From assembly GCA_038501625.1 (NCBI GenBank), contig JAZAYU010000009.1, positions 2,542,001-2,606,000 of the forward strand: 64,000 nt of DNA, read 5' to 3'. A model generated the notes under the pieces. The model was given only the letters and a program-made list of their open reading frames with translations, did no database searches and was not told the origin of the DNA. A program made the position numbers and the translations under genes. Below are positions 34,023-47,100 of the stretch, in pieces. This stretch comes from Corbicula japonica (Eukaryota > Mollusca > Bivalvia > Venerida > Cyrenidae). Positions within the stretch are counted from its first letter, which is position 1. Every line of letters starts with the position of its first letter.

Positions 34023-35065
34023 AGAGTGCACCCGAAGAGTCAAATGATGACCGGAACATCTTGCTGCTTATTTTCTTCCATCTTTTTTATTAAGTACCTT
34101 TTACACGTAAATGGGTTTTTTTTCACCATATTTATAATCGTTCTTCAGGAATCAAACTTCTAATCATTATGAACCATGTGGTCTTCTGTAATAAATCGGG
34201 TTGATTCATGTGGTATAGACTTCTTTATAATTTCTTTTGTTGTTTCCCATAGATATCTTTCTTAACGATCATCGTTAACTTGTAACAAAATCAGATGACG
34301 TAAGGTAAAAATCGTCTTTTGGTCACTATTTAGAATTTTGTACCGAATTACCTTGGTGAAATAAGAAGCCATATTATTAATACATTAATGTATTAATGTT
34401 TGATGGCCTTAGTTCATAGTATTTGTCTAAACCTGATTACCAGTCTCTTTGAAAGGTTTTTCAAATGCACGAAGAACTCCCCATCTACGAAATTTTTTAT
34501 ACCTATAAATGTGCCTGCTCCCGCCAACCCAGGCCTTATCGTACAAAGGTACCCAGGATACCTATCAGCAAAGTACTCTTGACAATACAGTTTCACCGAA
34601 CAGCATAAAGACGACATAGTCATTTCAGGTAAACTATCGTGTTAAATAATTCAACATAGGAAACATGTTTTGCTTCTCTTTTTAATATATTTTTTGTATG
34701 TTACCAATATATTAAACAGGATTTCAACTATGACTGTTTGAGGCATTAACGAGATTTGATGCAGCATATTTGGGAATGCATTTGTTTCAGTTAATAAGTA
34801 ATTCATTATAAATATTTCCTTTCACAAGCTGATGTCTGAAACAAAAAAAAATAATCTGCTGATGGATCAAGCAGCTGTGCACAGCTCAGGATTTCAAAAT
34901 AATACTTATAAAAAGCATATAAATTGTTGTGTCATATTTATACGGCCTTACACTATAGACATTATTATGGATTTCGTTAAGTTTGGTTTAGAGTGCATGA
35001 TGTCTTAGTTCTGTACTTAAACGAAAGTGCAATACACAATTCTGGAACGTGACAATGATTAGCAA

Positions 35066-35434
35066 CATACACATCTACAGACATTTCCACCCTCGCTTCT
35101 AGGAAACATACACATCTACAGACATTTCCACCCTCGCTTCTAGGAAACATACACATCTACAGACATTTCCACCCTCGCTTCTAGGAAACATACACATCTA
35201 CAGACATTTCCACCCTCGCTTCTAGGAAACATACACATCTACAGACATTTCCACCCTCGCTTCTAGGAAACATACACATCTACAGACATTTCCACCCTCG
35301 CTTCTAGGAAACATACACATCTACAGACATTTCCACCCTCGCTTCTAGGAAACATACACATCTACAGACATTTCCACCCTCGCTTCTAGGAAACATACAC
35401 ATCTACAGACATTTCCACCCTCGCTTCTAGGAAA
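35066..35434 (+). repeat. 41 bp minisatellite, nine identical units
   Basis: Unit starts CATACACATCTACAGACATT and continues TCCACCCTCGCTTCTAGGAAA. Starts are at 35066, 35107, 35148, 35189, 35230, 35271, 35312, 35353 and 35394, with no differences seen between copies. The period is not a multiple of three, and it is not coding. Perfect identity implies very recent expansion, or an assembly effect. Confidence 0.95.
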
Positions 35435-36569
35435 AACAACATTCAGATAACGAAACAAAGACATGGTCAATTTCCAAAATTAATAGACATCGTACGAAAA
35501 AATAAGGACGAAAAAACGGAATGTTTCAGTACCGCATTGGTACAATCAGTGCCAACCTAACGGTGGAATGTTCCGTGCTGGTGGACAGCACCCTGAGAGT
35601 TTCGGTCGAGATTCAGACTGAGAAGACAACAAACAACTACATTAATTTCAACCTGTCCAAAGTGTCTACTTTTGTTAATTTATATCTAAATAGATAAAAA
35701 AGATTTTTTCAACCCATCGAAAATGTCAAATATGAAAATATTGCTGGCTCGGATTGCTTAAGCGTGTTGGTGGACAGTAATTGAAATTCATGTGCGCCTA
35801 GCCCGGTGAAGCGCAACTCCATACATGATTAAGTAAACAGTAAGAAAATTGTACAGTACGTCTCCATCCTTAACGATCGTGTACATGTAACCTTCGAATA
35901 AATAGCACTCGATACATAGCGGCGTATGGAAGCATATTTTAGATGAAAAATTCTAAAAAGCAATGTACATAAAAGATAATTTTAGATGAGATGGAGTTTT
36001 AACTATGAATTGCATAACAAACCTCGTTCGTCTCTAGGTAGATTCGAGTTTCTCATATCAACACAATTTTGATCTTAGATGGAAGGGAATTCTATAATGA
36101 TGTAACATAACGTCTTCGCTCACCGCAAATTCAAAATAACTATATGTCTCGTACTTTTACAGGTTTCTGTCAGCAGGAACTATGTGTATTTCTATGAGAG
36201 CATTCCACAATGGTCTTGCGGGATATGTTGTGATAAGATACCCTACAAATTGATTGCTTTTACAGATTACGATTATACACAGGTGACGTCACGCACAATT
36301 TTTGAACCAAATTTTATCTCAAATGATAATTACTTTCCGCTCCGAGATTTTCAAAAGAATGTTAGAAACTATCTTTTTTTCACATATTTATTTGCCCAAA
36401 AATGATATTTTAATGGTAAATAATGCTTATATATACTTCCTATATCAGTGCGCTTATCGCTCCAAACAAACGTTGGCTAAATTAAAAAATTGATATAAAT
36501 TGCAAAGCGTTCATTATGGAAAAAGAAAAGAAAAATGATATATTATGTTTATCAGGCAAAACAATAACT

Positions 36570-36885
36570 TAAGTGTTGAAGTAGTAGTAGAAGTAGTAGG
36601 AGCAGAAGGAGTAAAAAATGTTGTGCGATGATGGTAGTTGTTTTTTTTGTTTTGGATAGTACATGTAGTAGAAGTTGTTGGCGTCGAAATGTGATTTTAA
36701 GGAATAGTTTAACTTTAGTACAACAAATCTTGTATTAAAACTAGTTTATAAGTTTGGCTAAGCGCTTGCTTCAATAGCGTTTTTAGTTGTTTTGTTGCTC
36801 TTGGTCGTGTTACTGGTGGTGGTGATGGTAGTGATGGTATTGGTGATGGTAGTGATGGTATTGGTGGTGGTAGTGGTGGTGTTTG
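36570..36885 (+). repeat. GTA/GGT-rich simple repeats
   Basis: GTAGTAGTAGAAGTAGTAGG at 36,577 and a 24 bp unit built on GGTGATGGTAGTGATGGTAT at 36,795-36,880. The minus-strand frame rich in Thr and Asn here is an artefact. Confidence 0.8.
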
Positions 36886-38299
36886 AACAATTATATCGCA
36901 GTAAAATGAAATAAAGTGAAGTTTTCTCCACGCTATGATAAAATGTTAAAATGTTAATACCTCGAGCTGCTGTAGCAAACGAGCTTGCGATTGAGAACAC
37001 GACAAAGAGAAAGTCTGCATGCATATCTTCTATTACTTAGATACTATATATTTTCAGTCACTAAGAATATAAATCTTCGTATTTTCAATAATTACGTGTT
37101 TTAACCCTCACCAATCATTGTGACTGTAGAGCAGAAGTCCCCGTACATCTTTATTTATAACGCTCTGAGTTTGCATGTCGTATTTATGTTTATATCTTTG
37201 TCTTCTGGGAGAATTTAGTCTCAATGCCTATGCACAGTGAAATATTTAAGTCAAACGAGAGGTCAGTTTTATACGAGAATAAATATGCTTACGAATATTT
37301 GTTAAAAACACCGTAATGTTAAAGTCTTGCTTCTTCTAACGCTATTCATAATTAAAATATATGTACTTGCGTGGAACACATGCTTTTGTATGCTCGTTTT
37401 TTCTCGTATGGATTGTTTTCTAATAAGTTTTTGAAACCGTATATCTACTAGTAAAAAAAGTTTACGCATTTAGAATCCTAATAATAGTCAAAGAAATCCA
37501 CCAATTTCGATGTTAATGACGTCAAAGCCACTCTTATAATATATACATATTTTAACTGAAATGTAAAAAAAAAATAACTAAAGCAAACATTTTCACGTTA
37601 TTTCCTTAAAATTATGATAATTTTAGCATGCAATGTACATGTCTTGAAAAAAATGGCGGCTAATTGACTCAGCTTCGAGAAAAATATTAAAATATTCAAA
37701 TGCCGATTTTGAGCTTAGAGAGTATTTCTTAATAAATTGTCAAAATTCTCTCAAACTCTCTCAAAAGGGTTTGAAAATGGGTTTATTTTAATTTGAGAAA
37801 CAGCTTCATTTGATTTATTAAAAATACGTCACAACTGTTACATAAAAGTTTTCTTTAGTCACATTTGGCTATTGAAACATAAACACAAAGCAACAACACC
37901 TCAGTTGATAACAGCGTGACATAAACTGAAAACAAGAGCTTTCATAGCAGACAACATGCATGCTCGACTTTATGAAAAGAAATGCAGTCGAAAAGAAATA
38001 TTTTGGTGTAATAAATATTAAGTTAGAATTCAATTAAATTTAATACAGATTAAAAAATACAACAAGATTTACTCAATGGATAAAGAAATGCAGGAAAAAC
38101 ATTGAAAATGATTCGAGTTTTTTTCAGTGTCACGCTTTCCCTGTGAGACATCGTTACACAGTCCCAATTTGCGACATCTGCACTGTAAGCTATCGAGTTC
38201 CTTGGCAGACTTTATTGTTTTTGATCATCGCGTTCTCAAGACATAGCAATATAGCAATAAATGTGACCCTGCGTTTCTTTATCCCTTTAGTAGGCCATA

Positions 38300-38465
38300 C
38301 AATGAGGATTGAATTAATATTTGATGGTTTTCATTTGGGTATGGAAAACAGTTGGGTTGTTTAAAGTGTGTGAAGCCCGAAGGGCTTCACGCGTACTTAA
38401 AACAACCCAACTGTTTTACATACCCAAATGAAAACCATTACATATTGATTTAATCCTTATATTTA
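38300..38465. repeat. Foldback hairpin with GAAGCCC/GGGCTTC loop
   Basis: Arms TGGTTTTCATTTGGGTATGG and its partner ATACCCAAATGAAAACCATT continue through AACAGTTGGGTTGTTT against AAACAACCCAACTGTT, closing on GAAGCCCGAAGGGCTTC. Similarity between the arms extends outward for about 30 bp more. Confidence 0.8.
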
Positions 38466-40144
38466 CACTCATAAAATCTCTCATTAATACAGATTCGTGA
38501 TATTACGGCTTTTTCAAAAGGCTGTTGGAACAGCAATGTTGACGAAACAGTGAATGACGGCACGCTTTTTCGGAGCAACTCGTGGCAAAACGTGCGTGCT
38601 CGGCGCATCACACGTCAAAACATTGTGCAACGTCCAATAAATTATGAACGGCTCTACTGAAGCCACGCCTTTTTAGAATACTACGTCACACTGTTTACCA
38701 ACAGAAATTATGATCCGTGTGATGAATAAGACTTTATCGTAGAGGACGAAGTTGAAGTGTAAATATCAGATTTTATAAAGCATCATTGTGAAAATAAGAT
38801 CCAGTATTATTTTTTTCGTTCAATAAACAAGTCAATTATGGATCAGAAAAATATGAAGACTATGGATTTACCAAATATTTTAAGCACAAAGGGGGATAAC
38901 TGTAAAATGGAAGAAGTATGACCCTTGTAAAAATAATAAGTGATTTATGATGGAACTCGATAATTAGATATATGAAGAAATGTCCTTGTTAAATTCTAAT
39001 AATAAATATATGCACCAAAATAAGAAAAGATAATCCAAATAAAATATGCCGCTGAATAAAATGTGAGTGAGAAGTGTAGAACTTGTTTGAAATAAAGAAG
39101 TTCCAGTTAAATAACAAACAGTATATCGTTAAAGAGGTCATCTCTGTGACAATATTTTTGAAAAAAAAAAGAGATAATTGCAAATATAATTGGTCAAGAT
39201 TGGGAGCATTTATTTTAAATCTACTATCAATCACCAGATGTTTTTTGATGATACAGGCCAACTGCTTATAAACTTTAACCAAATAATGAAAGTGATGAAG
39301 GGGTATCTGCGAAAGTATACGTAGAAGAGTTATGGGACTTGTTTAAACAAATAAGTAGGTCAATAGATCCCGGGACATGTATTTTAAGTTTGATTTTAAT
39401 CACAAAAAATGTGTACGATATACAATGTGTATCATATAAGACGCCTAAAAAACATTAAACCTAAATTGAAAAGGGACATAAGAGGCGATATATTTGTACA
39501 ATCTTTTAGGAGCTTTGTTAGAAAACAGAACGTCTTGATGGTGGTCATTTCTTTGATGTTTTATTAATTATGATAATAAATACGTCGAAGGCTTAATCTT
39601 TTAGAATACAACTTTAAAAGGGACAAAATTTCAAAAATATTTGTAAGAGATTTATTGAAATGATGCAGATTATGACGATATAAATTATTTTAAGATAACA
39701 ACTTTAAAGTAAAGGCCAGATGCACAAAAAATGAGCGTAAGACGCGGACGCCGACGCCAGAGTGCTAAGGAAAATCTCCTTATTTTGCAAACAATCAAGC
39801 TTAAAATCGTTCAATGTGAGGTAATAAATAAAAATGTCTCATTAAATGTTCAGAAATTAGTTTTCAAGCAATTAAACACATTTTTTTCTTTGAAGTCCAG
39901 TCTATTTTGATTTGTTCTTTCATTCGTACTGCCAATCTTTCTTTATCAAAGTTTTCAGTATTTACTACTGCAACAAACTCCGAGACTGGCCTAGTCCGTT
40001 GAAAGAAGCCATGGACATGTTTAAACACAAATATTAATCAATTTTCACACTGGCCGCTTGTCTTTATGCTATGTTCACGTCTTTTTGCTATGTTCACAAA
40101 CATATACACAATCACAGTAATAAATGTAAGTAAGTAGATGTTCC

Positions 40145-40262
40145 CGTGCAACATCACGTGACGTTCATTTTAACATTACGTGATGTTTTTTTTTTAACAT
40201 CACGTGACGTTCATTTCAGTAACACGTGACGTTCATTTTAACATCACGTGACATTCATTTAA
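40145..40262. repeat. Degenerate ~24 bp tandem repeat with CACGTG cores, 3' of noggin
   Basis: Five imperfect units of the form ACATCACGTGACGTTCATTT, one with ACATTACGTGATG and one with AACACGTGACG. Each core is a palindromic CACGTG/ACGTGA box, typical of bHLH-ZIP or CREB-like sites. It lies about 100-210 bp past the noggin stop codon, so it may sit in the 3' UTR or just beyond. Whether it binds a factor is unknown. Confidence 0.7.
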
Positions 40263-40357
40263 AGTACGTGTACATATAAAACAGTCACAGATAGATAACA
40301 AAAAACACACTTTAACAAAAATTAACCCGTAATCCCTAATAAGTAGATGGACATCGT

Positions 40358-41095
40358 TTAACAAGAGCATGAACACTTTGTTATAATTGGATATTGAATT
40401 CTAATCCATTTACACTTCATTAACTGGTTTTTCTTATTCAACGGGCAGTGCCATCTAAAAATAGTTCTTGTTTCAGAGCCCGTTTGACGGCAACTCATCC
40501 CCGGAGGGATCGAACATGACCTTCCATTGTAACAGTGACCCTCTTTAATCCACTGTGGCCAAAATCTTATACCCAAGTCTTTCCATGCATAAACTACAGG
40601 ACAGTGTGTATAATTCCACATGTATTTCTTCACTTGTCTTTTAGTCCGTCGGTTTAGATTTAAACCCGGAAGTCTCATCTGAGTCCCATATCTGATAGGT
40701 TTACCAATGTCTTGAATATATTCAGGACGCCGTTCCTTTGGTCGTCCTTTTCTCTTTTTAACAGTCACTGTTCCATTTGGTTGAAATACGGCAATAATGG
40801 GCCTGCCTATGCCCATGAAGTCCGCGTCGAAGTCTTTTCCAAGCGCTTGTCTCAGTTTTCTATGATTTAACTCCGACTGTGGAGGATCGAACACAGTACT
40901 TGGGTTCTCTATTAAGTCTACCACGGGTAGTTTATCGGAAGGAGCCGGCCTTGATGTTCCTCGACGATGGAATGCGACAGGATCGGAGCTGACGTCATAA
41001 TCTACTTCTTTTAGCAGGTCAAGAAAGGCATGTGTTGCATCCCCTAACATCGCCAACGTCAGCAAAATTAGTAGCGTAAATCGTGTTTCTGCCAT
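40358..41095 (-). CDS. Nog: Noggin, secreted BMP antagonist
   Basis: Complete 245-residue noggin. Residues 1-23 form a hydrophobic signal peptide, so the protein is secreted. Residues 49-77 hold the noggin N-terminal clip (RPAPSDKLPVVDLIENP then VFDPP), which blocks the BMP receptor site. Residues 113-123 (KKRKGRPKERR) and 149-157 (RRTKRQVKK) are basic clusters of the kind that bind heparan sulfate. The C-terminal cystine-knot domain (161-245) has nine cysteines, as in vertebrate noggin, with hallmark blocks CPVVYAWKDLG, RFWP and IQYPIITKCSCSC at the very end. Asn-108 (NGT) and Asn-161 (NYT) are possible glycosylation sites. The coding sequence has no intron, as in vertebrate noggin genes. 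The basic linker before residue 160 differs from the vertebrate one. The identification is secure; which noggin paralogue it is cannot be told from this window. Confidence 0.96.
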   Translation of the reverse strand: MAETRFTLLILLTLAMLGDATHAFLDLLKEVDYDVSSDPVAFHRRGTSRPAPSDKLPVVDLIENPSTVFDPPQSELNHRKLRQALGKDFDADFMGIGRPIIAVFQPNGTVTVKKRKGRPKERRPEYIQDIGKPIRYGTQMRLPGLNLNRRTKRQVKKYMWNYTHCPVVYAWKDLGIRFWPQWIKEGHCYNGRSCSIPPGMSCRQTGSETRTIFRWHCPLNKKNQLMKCKWIRIQYPIITKCSCSC

Positions 41096-41114
41096 TACGT
41101 CATTTTCTAACTAT

Positions 41115-41125
41115 CTGCAAAATAA
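41115..41125 (-). promoter_or_regulatory. Probable 3' splice site in the noggin 5' UTR
   Basis: TTTATTTTGCAG-type pyrimidine/AG acceptor 20 nt upstream of the noggin ATG on the minus strand. It implies that a 5' untranslated exon, and hence the promoter, lies farther right than 41,125. I could not locate that exon. Confidence 0.45.
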
Positions 41126-42773
41126 ATATATAGAGAATGTATCAAACAAATTGAATTTAAACCAAAAAAGGATTTTCTAACTAGAATTACAGATAAAAAC
41201 TAAAATTATTTTCATTTGGGCATTATGCACCTTACATTCAATATGTTGCCGTGCAAAATTCTAAATCTATTCAAAAGTTCAATGAGTAAATTTTTACTGA
41301 CAAAGTCAGAACATCTTATGTTACAGTGCGTCTGTAACATCTGCTAACCCTGTGCGTAAATTCATTGTCAAGAAACATGTTGATGCATTGTAGCCAATAG
41401 GCACAATAGTTAGTGAATGATATGGCAGAATCTTGACAAAACCTGCTTTGGAAATTCATAAATCAAGAGAAGGTATATATCACGAAAACACCATTCTTAG
41501 ATGCAACAAGTGTTTTAATGATTTCGTTAAGTTGTTAAGTTTGACCCATGTATATTTCTGGTATAGTACAATTCTATAGATTTGTTATCAAAAACAAAGC
41601 AAAGAAAAAAAACATGTTTTATCCAGGACGAACAAACGGACGGAATTTGAGAAAATCGGTGGAAGTTTTTTTTTCGTTTAAAAATAATTGACAGACTTAT
41701 TGATATGGCCTGCATGAAACCTCGTTTAATAATTAAGAAATATGAGAAATAAAGAAGGGGTATAGTCCTTACTTTCGAAACAGACACATGTTCTTTGAAG
41801 GTATAATTGTTTGCCACCATATTATTATGATTTATCGGAGTTCGGTGAGTAAATGTATAATCAGTAATCCAAATGTCATGGTAACGTAAAAAGATCCAAA
41901 AACCGGTGATCTTAAGTTACACTACTAGCACCATCTGTCACTTTGCCTTTACATAAACTATTGTGTATACTTCCTTCTGTCTGAAACTTACACAAGTTTG
42001 AACTAGACGCAATAAATGAACGTTTTCTGTGAGAATCATTCACTGCAACTATTTTTGTTTCGAAAATGCATCTTTAATAGTTTACGTTTTGTTACGTATA
42101 TTTAATATATGCAATGTCTTGTCCCACTTAAGCTTACGTCTATTCATGAAAATTTAAATGAATCTGCTATTTGAAAAATGTCAAATTTCGCTGAATAAAT
42201 AAAAACGAGCCAAGTAACGACTATTTGTCGAGTAGACACCCATATGAATATTTTTATTTCACATTTTCGTTCTAATTAAGGCCAATATATTTCGTCGACA
42301 ACTTTGGGTTCACCGAGTGCGTGAAAACGATCGATTTAATATGTGAAAAGGACACTTAAATATCAATTAATTTGCAAAGTATACTTTTACTGTATCAAAT
42401 TAAATAATGGCGCCAAAATTATATTCTATTACATATCTCAAATGCTAGCGAAAATATTTTCTATTGCTACAATGGAGTGAAATTGCAAATAACTATTAAA
42501 TGAATATTAGGTGAAGTCTGCATTCATATTCAAAATGAATTTCGCAAAGAAACTTGGAGAAAATTAGCAAAAAACTTGAGCATTGGTATTTAATTCTGTT
42601 TTCATTAAATACTCCATTAAAGTCTAAACAGGTTGATGCTGAATTGTAAATGGGTATTTTGTAGATTCCTCTAAATATGGCTAAACCGGAGTGAAACATA
42701 TATGCATCAGCCTCTGTGGAACTGTGCTGCCTTACAGAAACTAACCACTGCGCTATTAACAATTTCCATCTAT

Positions 42774-42976
42774 TGTTGTATCATTTTATTTTTCGCCCGT
42801 TAAATTTTTGTGTATTTCGCTTAAAGGGAAACTGCGCGAAGTTTAACCCCAGCGATGTTAAATTATTGAGAGTGTGTCTAAATAGATAAAAATAATGCGC
42901 GAATTCAAAATCCGCGAATATGTCATTTACGTTTTTGCGCAAAACTCGACCCCGCGAAATGTAATGATACCTCAAT
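42774..42976 (-). mobile_element. MITE with TTCGCG-rich termini, copy 2
   Basis: Read on the minus strand it matches the element at 26,321: GAGGTATCATTACATTTCGC, then GTTTTGCGCAAAAACG and TATTCGCGG in the same order. It is more diverged at the ends. Confidence 0.65.
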
Positions 42977-43091
42977 TTTACATTAAAAAATATGGACAGG
43001 ATGTAATAGAAATGTCATCATTGAGATCACTATGAACAATTTAAGGGGTTATATCGCATCTGATTTAATAAAAACCGACGTAAAACGTTAA

Positions 43092-43208
43092 CAGTGCTCA
43101 AGATTATTAAACTGAGAATAGAAACCAGTATCAAATCTCAAGTATCTGATTGGCTGAAATGGCGACTGGTCACTTTGAGATTTTTCAGTTTTATAATATT
43201 CAGGCCAG
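43092..43208. mobile_element. Hairpin MITE, copy 4
   Basis: CAGTGCTCAAGATTATTAAA at the left and TTTTATAATATTCAGGCC at the right, with CTGATTGGCTGAAATGGCGA between. The right arm has lost its central part. Confidence 0.8.
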
Positions 43209-44085
43209 GGCTCGAATTCGCGAATCTTTGGAGAGCATGAGATATAATATTATATATGTAAACAAATCATTTAAGGACATGGGATGTTTGTCTTTGGAAT
43301 GCCTTTCTTCGGTCGATTTTTTGTACATGATCGACTCTTGGTGTAGACGGGATGTATGTCTATGACCCGATCCTTGGAGGGCATGTTATATATGTCAAAA
43401 CAGTTTTCGAAATCGAATTCTCACAAGCGCATCGAAATTCCATCAAGCCAAACTTTTGAACCTATATTTGATTTTTTAATTTTTTTTTATCTAGCTTGGT
43501 AACTTATTATAATCGGTTTAGAAGTCTATGGGTTTTAATGACCTTGGAGTTCTATAAATAAATAAATGTAATTTATTCCTATTTTTTAAATTCCATCATG
43601 CTATTGAATTCAGCCGGTGGGTTTTAATACATTTAAATACTTTTTAACACTTTTAAATACTTGAAATGCATCTTAAACATATGGTAAAGATTTCAAACAG
43701 AAGAAGTATAGAATTTCATTATTTGTACCTAATATAGAAAATCAGTCACAACCATAATACAGACCGTGTTTTGAGCTGGATTGTATCACGTACCAGTATT
43801 CTAAACTGATTCAAACTTCAAAACTGTTTGTTTTAAAATAATTGAGGGTCGCTGGACGTGACGACTTTCGTTTATCAGATTCATATTGAATGTTTCTCAT
43901 TCTGATTTCTTAATTTAAACAATTTACCGGGTTATATCAGTAAAAATATTTTTATATTTAAACTTTCGGTTAATTTCATGATTTTGCTGTCAAACATTAG
44001 TATGGTTTTGGTTTTAGTTAGTGTCTCTTTTGATGAAATGAACAACAACAATTTACAATTGCTATGTACAAGGATAAGCTACTAA

Positions 44086-44158
44086 TGTAGGCGCACAACT
44101 GTGTTTCGAACTAACATTATTAGTAGGCGCACATCTGTGTTTCGAACTAACATTATTT
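44086..44158 (+). repeat. 35 bp tandem duplication
   Basis: GTAGGCGCACAACTGTGTTT and GTAGGCGCACATCTGTGTTT, each followed by CGAACTAACATTATT. Confidence 0.85.
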
Positions 44159-47100
44159 AAGGATACTGTTTATACCTTGAAACCGGAAGCAGAATTAGAC
44201 AATTAAAGCATGCAAAAGAAAATACTGTCGAAGAAACTAAAATTTAGCGATACATTTAGTTTTGCCCTTTCCTTAACATACGTCTGCTTCATTGTTTCAA
44301 TTGCAAATAAGAGAAAAAAATGGCTTAGTTTTACCTCACAGGCAAAAATAGGGTGGCTATATAGGCAGCTGTATCTATGTACAAAACTCCTGGTGTTATA
44401 TCATTTTGGACTAAATATTATTTTAAAAATCATACATCTACAAAATGTATATGATACGAACAACAGTATAAACCAAGACGAAACAGTTCAAGCTATATAT
44501 TTTTGGTGCATGTTAAATGAAATAACTAAGTTTTATTTCATATAAAATCTTTTCAATAGAGGGATATTGATATATATCTTTCATTCGTGCCTTTAAGCCT
44601 AGTTTAACGAAATCTTTCTTTTAGGTGCAGGTTTGTTTACAGATGAAGGTAACATATTGGACCAGTTTCTCGCTTACAATGTTACCATAATCCGTGAAAA
44701 ATAAATAATCAGTATGAGTTCACAAAATATACTTTATAATTGCTTACTTTACTAAATGAAATTAATGGGAGTTTACTTCTTCGAATACTTAAGTTTAAAA
44801 AAAAAGTGTTCTGTAGAATCATTTAATTAAATGATTTTTCTGTGAAATTATTTCGTTTCTGAAAAACAAAATAAAATCACAATACATTTTCCGTAGTTAT
44901 GTCTGAAGTCAAACTTTCTTCACTTACATTGTCTGCGTAATGTCAATGAAACAACTTCTTATTTGCAAACTTAATTAATAAATACGAAAATATACAACTG
45001 TGCCCGCTGATCTGGAGCTACACTGCGATAAAATGAATGTGGGTTAAGAGATTTTCGAAAATACTGTCATTGGCACTGGTGAATTAAGCTGGCATTGCAG
45101 CACTGTTTTCAAGTCCTAACCACTAATCGTTTTCAATCTCCTTCGCAGAGTTGTCATTCCTTACATTCATATCCCTGCGAAAGACTCAATGTCAAGATTT
45201 TTTACAAAACTAAGAAGCTTCGTTGTATACAGTCATAATTATGAATTATAAAGCTTGTGTTACAACAAAAGACAGAAATCTTCACTATCTTTCATTAAAA
45301 CCGAAGAAACACACGCTATTTTAAATGTAGTTTGTGCACTATTGTTTTAATGTTTTGAGAATGTTTTGAGTTAATGAAAAAGTAGTTGAAAGTAGTCCCA
45401 GCCTATAACAGAGGTGAATGTATATGAGCCGATATTGTAAGAGTGCTCGTTCTTCAGTGGTGAGCTGCGGGTCGGCGGATAAAACGTATCAGTATCGTCT
45501 TGTATTTCCCTTTGCCACATATCACGGAAGAAAATCGTCAACTTGAACAATAGATTCTTCCAAGTGAGTTACCAAGCATTTTTGAAATAATTTGTATCAT
45601 ATTAAATGTCCCCAAACTGGTTTTGAGTATAAATCCATTAACCTAATTCAGATGCACGAAAAGCGAAAATTTGCTTTTTATGTTGTTATGTTTTTGCAAT
45701 TCTTTTGAAATGGTGAAAAGTAACAATTCTAAGGATTCTTTCAAATAACTAAGTAAAAAGATAAAAAGGGAACTTTGAAAGCAACCAAACACGTCAAATT
45801 TAATAAATATTGCAGGCTCGGTTTGATGAGCCTGTTCAGTGGCAGTAGCGGAAACACATATTAATTACTGTCCACGCCACATTTCCCCGGATTAAATGCA
45901 ACACAGTATTTGATTCATGTTCAACGGCCTTTAAATTGATAACAGCACTGATTGAATTTACGGTATGACATTTTACAGCCGCCAAACGAAAAAAACACTT
46001 GTTCACTGTTGTAATTTTGATATCATAAAAAAGTAACTTAAACTTAAAAGTTTTTTGCAAATGTTTGAAAGCCACCACACACTTTGGGGCTGCTTGAGCT
46101 GTTATGGAAAAAGTTTCTTTCAATTTGAATAATGTTTATGAAGAACACGTTTGATGTTTTCTTGCATTTGCAACATTGCTGTTTGACGTATATTCGTACT
46201 GATGTACAAACATATGGCATTTAACCACAAATTGATTTAAAATGATTTAAAATGATTTATATATTGTTTAATTCAGTTTCCCACAAAATAGGCTTTTAAG
46301 TTGTGACACTTATTTTCCAGTCGAACAATCCACCCCCACCCGAACATAAATAACCTGATAAATGTTCGACTGAATCATTCTTATTTCTTCATTTTTGCTG
46401 GTGAAGAAAATCTCGTTTTGAGCTTTTAGAAGCTACTTGTAAGCATTAAAATACATGTGTATGTAATAATTAGTTTGCAGGCCTGTGATTTTGTTCGTAA
46501 AAGTAAAATAGGATTTTACCTGGCCTCAAAGAACACCACTGAACTATTCTAAATAATAAAAAGTTCATAATTTTTTATATAAAATACAAAATAATGTATG
46601 AAATTTGTATGTTTAAATGTTTTAATCCGACAAAGCTGTTTCTAGTTAAAAGCAGGAATGAAGCATATTAGAAATAGACACATTCACAAAACACAGCATA
46701 CTCACACAGAAGGAACAGAGATCATGAGTTTATCATCTGATCAAATGCACACCACAAACAATTAACAAATTAGATAACTAAAATATCAAAGCTTTATGCA
46801 ATAACACACGAACACAAAATCCTAAATAGCTTATGGCACCGTCAGGAAAACGGGTAGGTAAAAGATGTTGATGACGCCATTTTAATGACAGACGTCGACG
46901 ACGTAAATGAAATCAATACCTCTAAGAAATGAGAAAGCTTGTAAACGTGTTAAAGTTGCTATGAATGAAATTTTGAAAAAGACAAAAAATGAACTTAGTT
47001 CTTAGTTTTTTCTACAACATCAATTTACTTCTAGGTCTCTGGACGCCGTATATTGTGATATTTAACATAAACTGTCAAGTTAACTGAGTATTAAAATCCA

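Larger units (their letters stand above)
35435..40140. other. Intergenic, AT-rich, no gene seen
   Basis: Apart from the simple repeats near 36.6-36.9 kb and the hairpin at 38.4 kb, only short AT-rich frames are present. A GACGCGGACGCCGACGCC run lies at 39,750. It may contain regulatory DNA for noggin, which cannot be judged from one sequence. Confidence 0.5.

Noticed and set aside
35066..35434. Regular perfect repeats resembling a CRISPR array
   Set aside because: Units follow one another directly with no spacers, and the genome is eukaryotic; it is a minisatellite.
36758..37024. Minus-strand frame with a Thr/Asn-rich tract
   Set aside because: Comes from GGT/GAT simple repeats; no homologous-looking sequence outside them.
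44210..44545. 111-codon hydrophobic frame
   Set aside because: Composition is what AT-rich DNA gives by chance (Leu, Ile, Lys, Phe, Tyr); no splice or family support.
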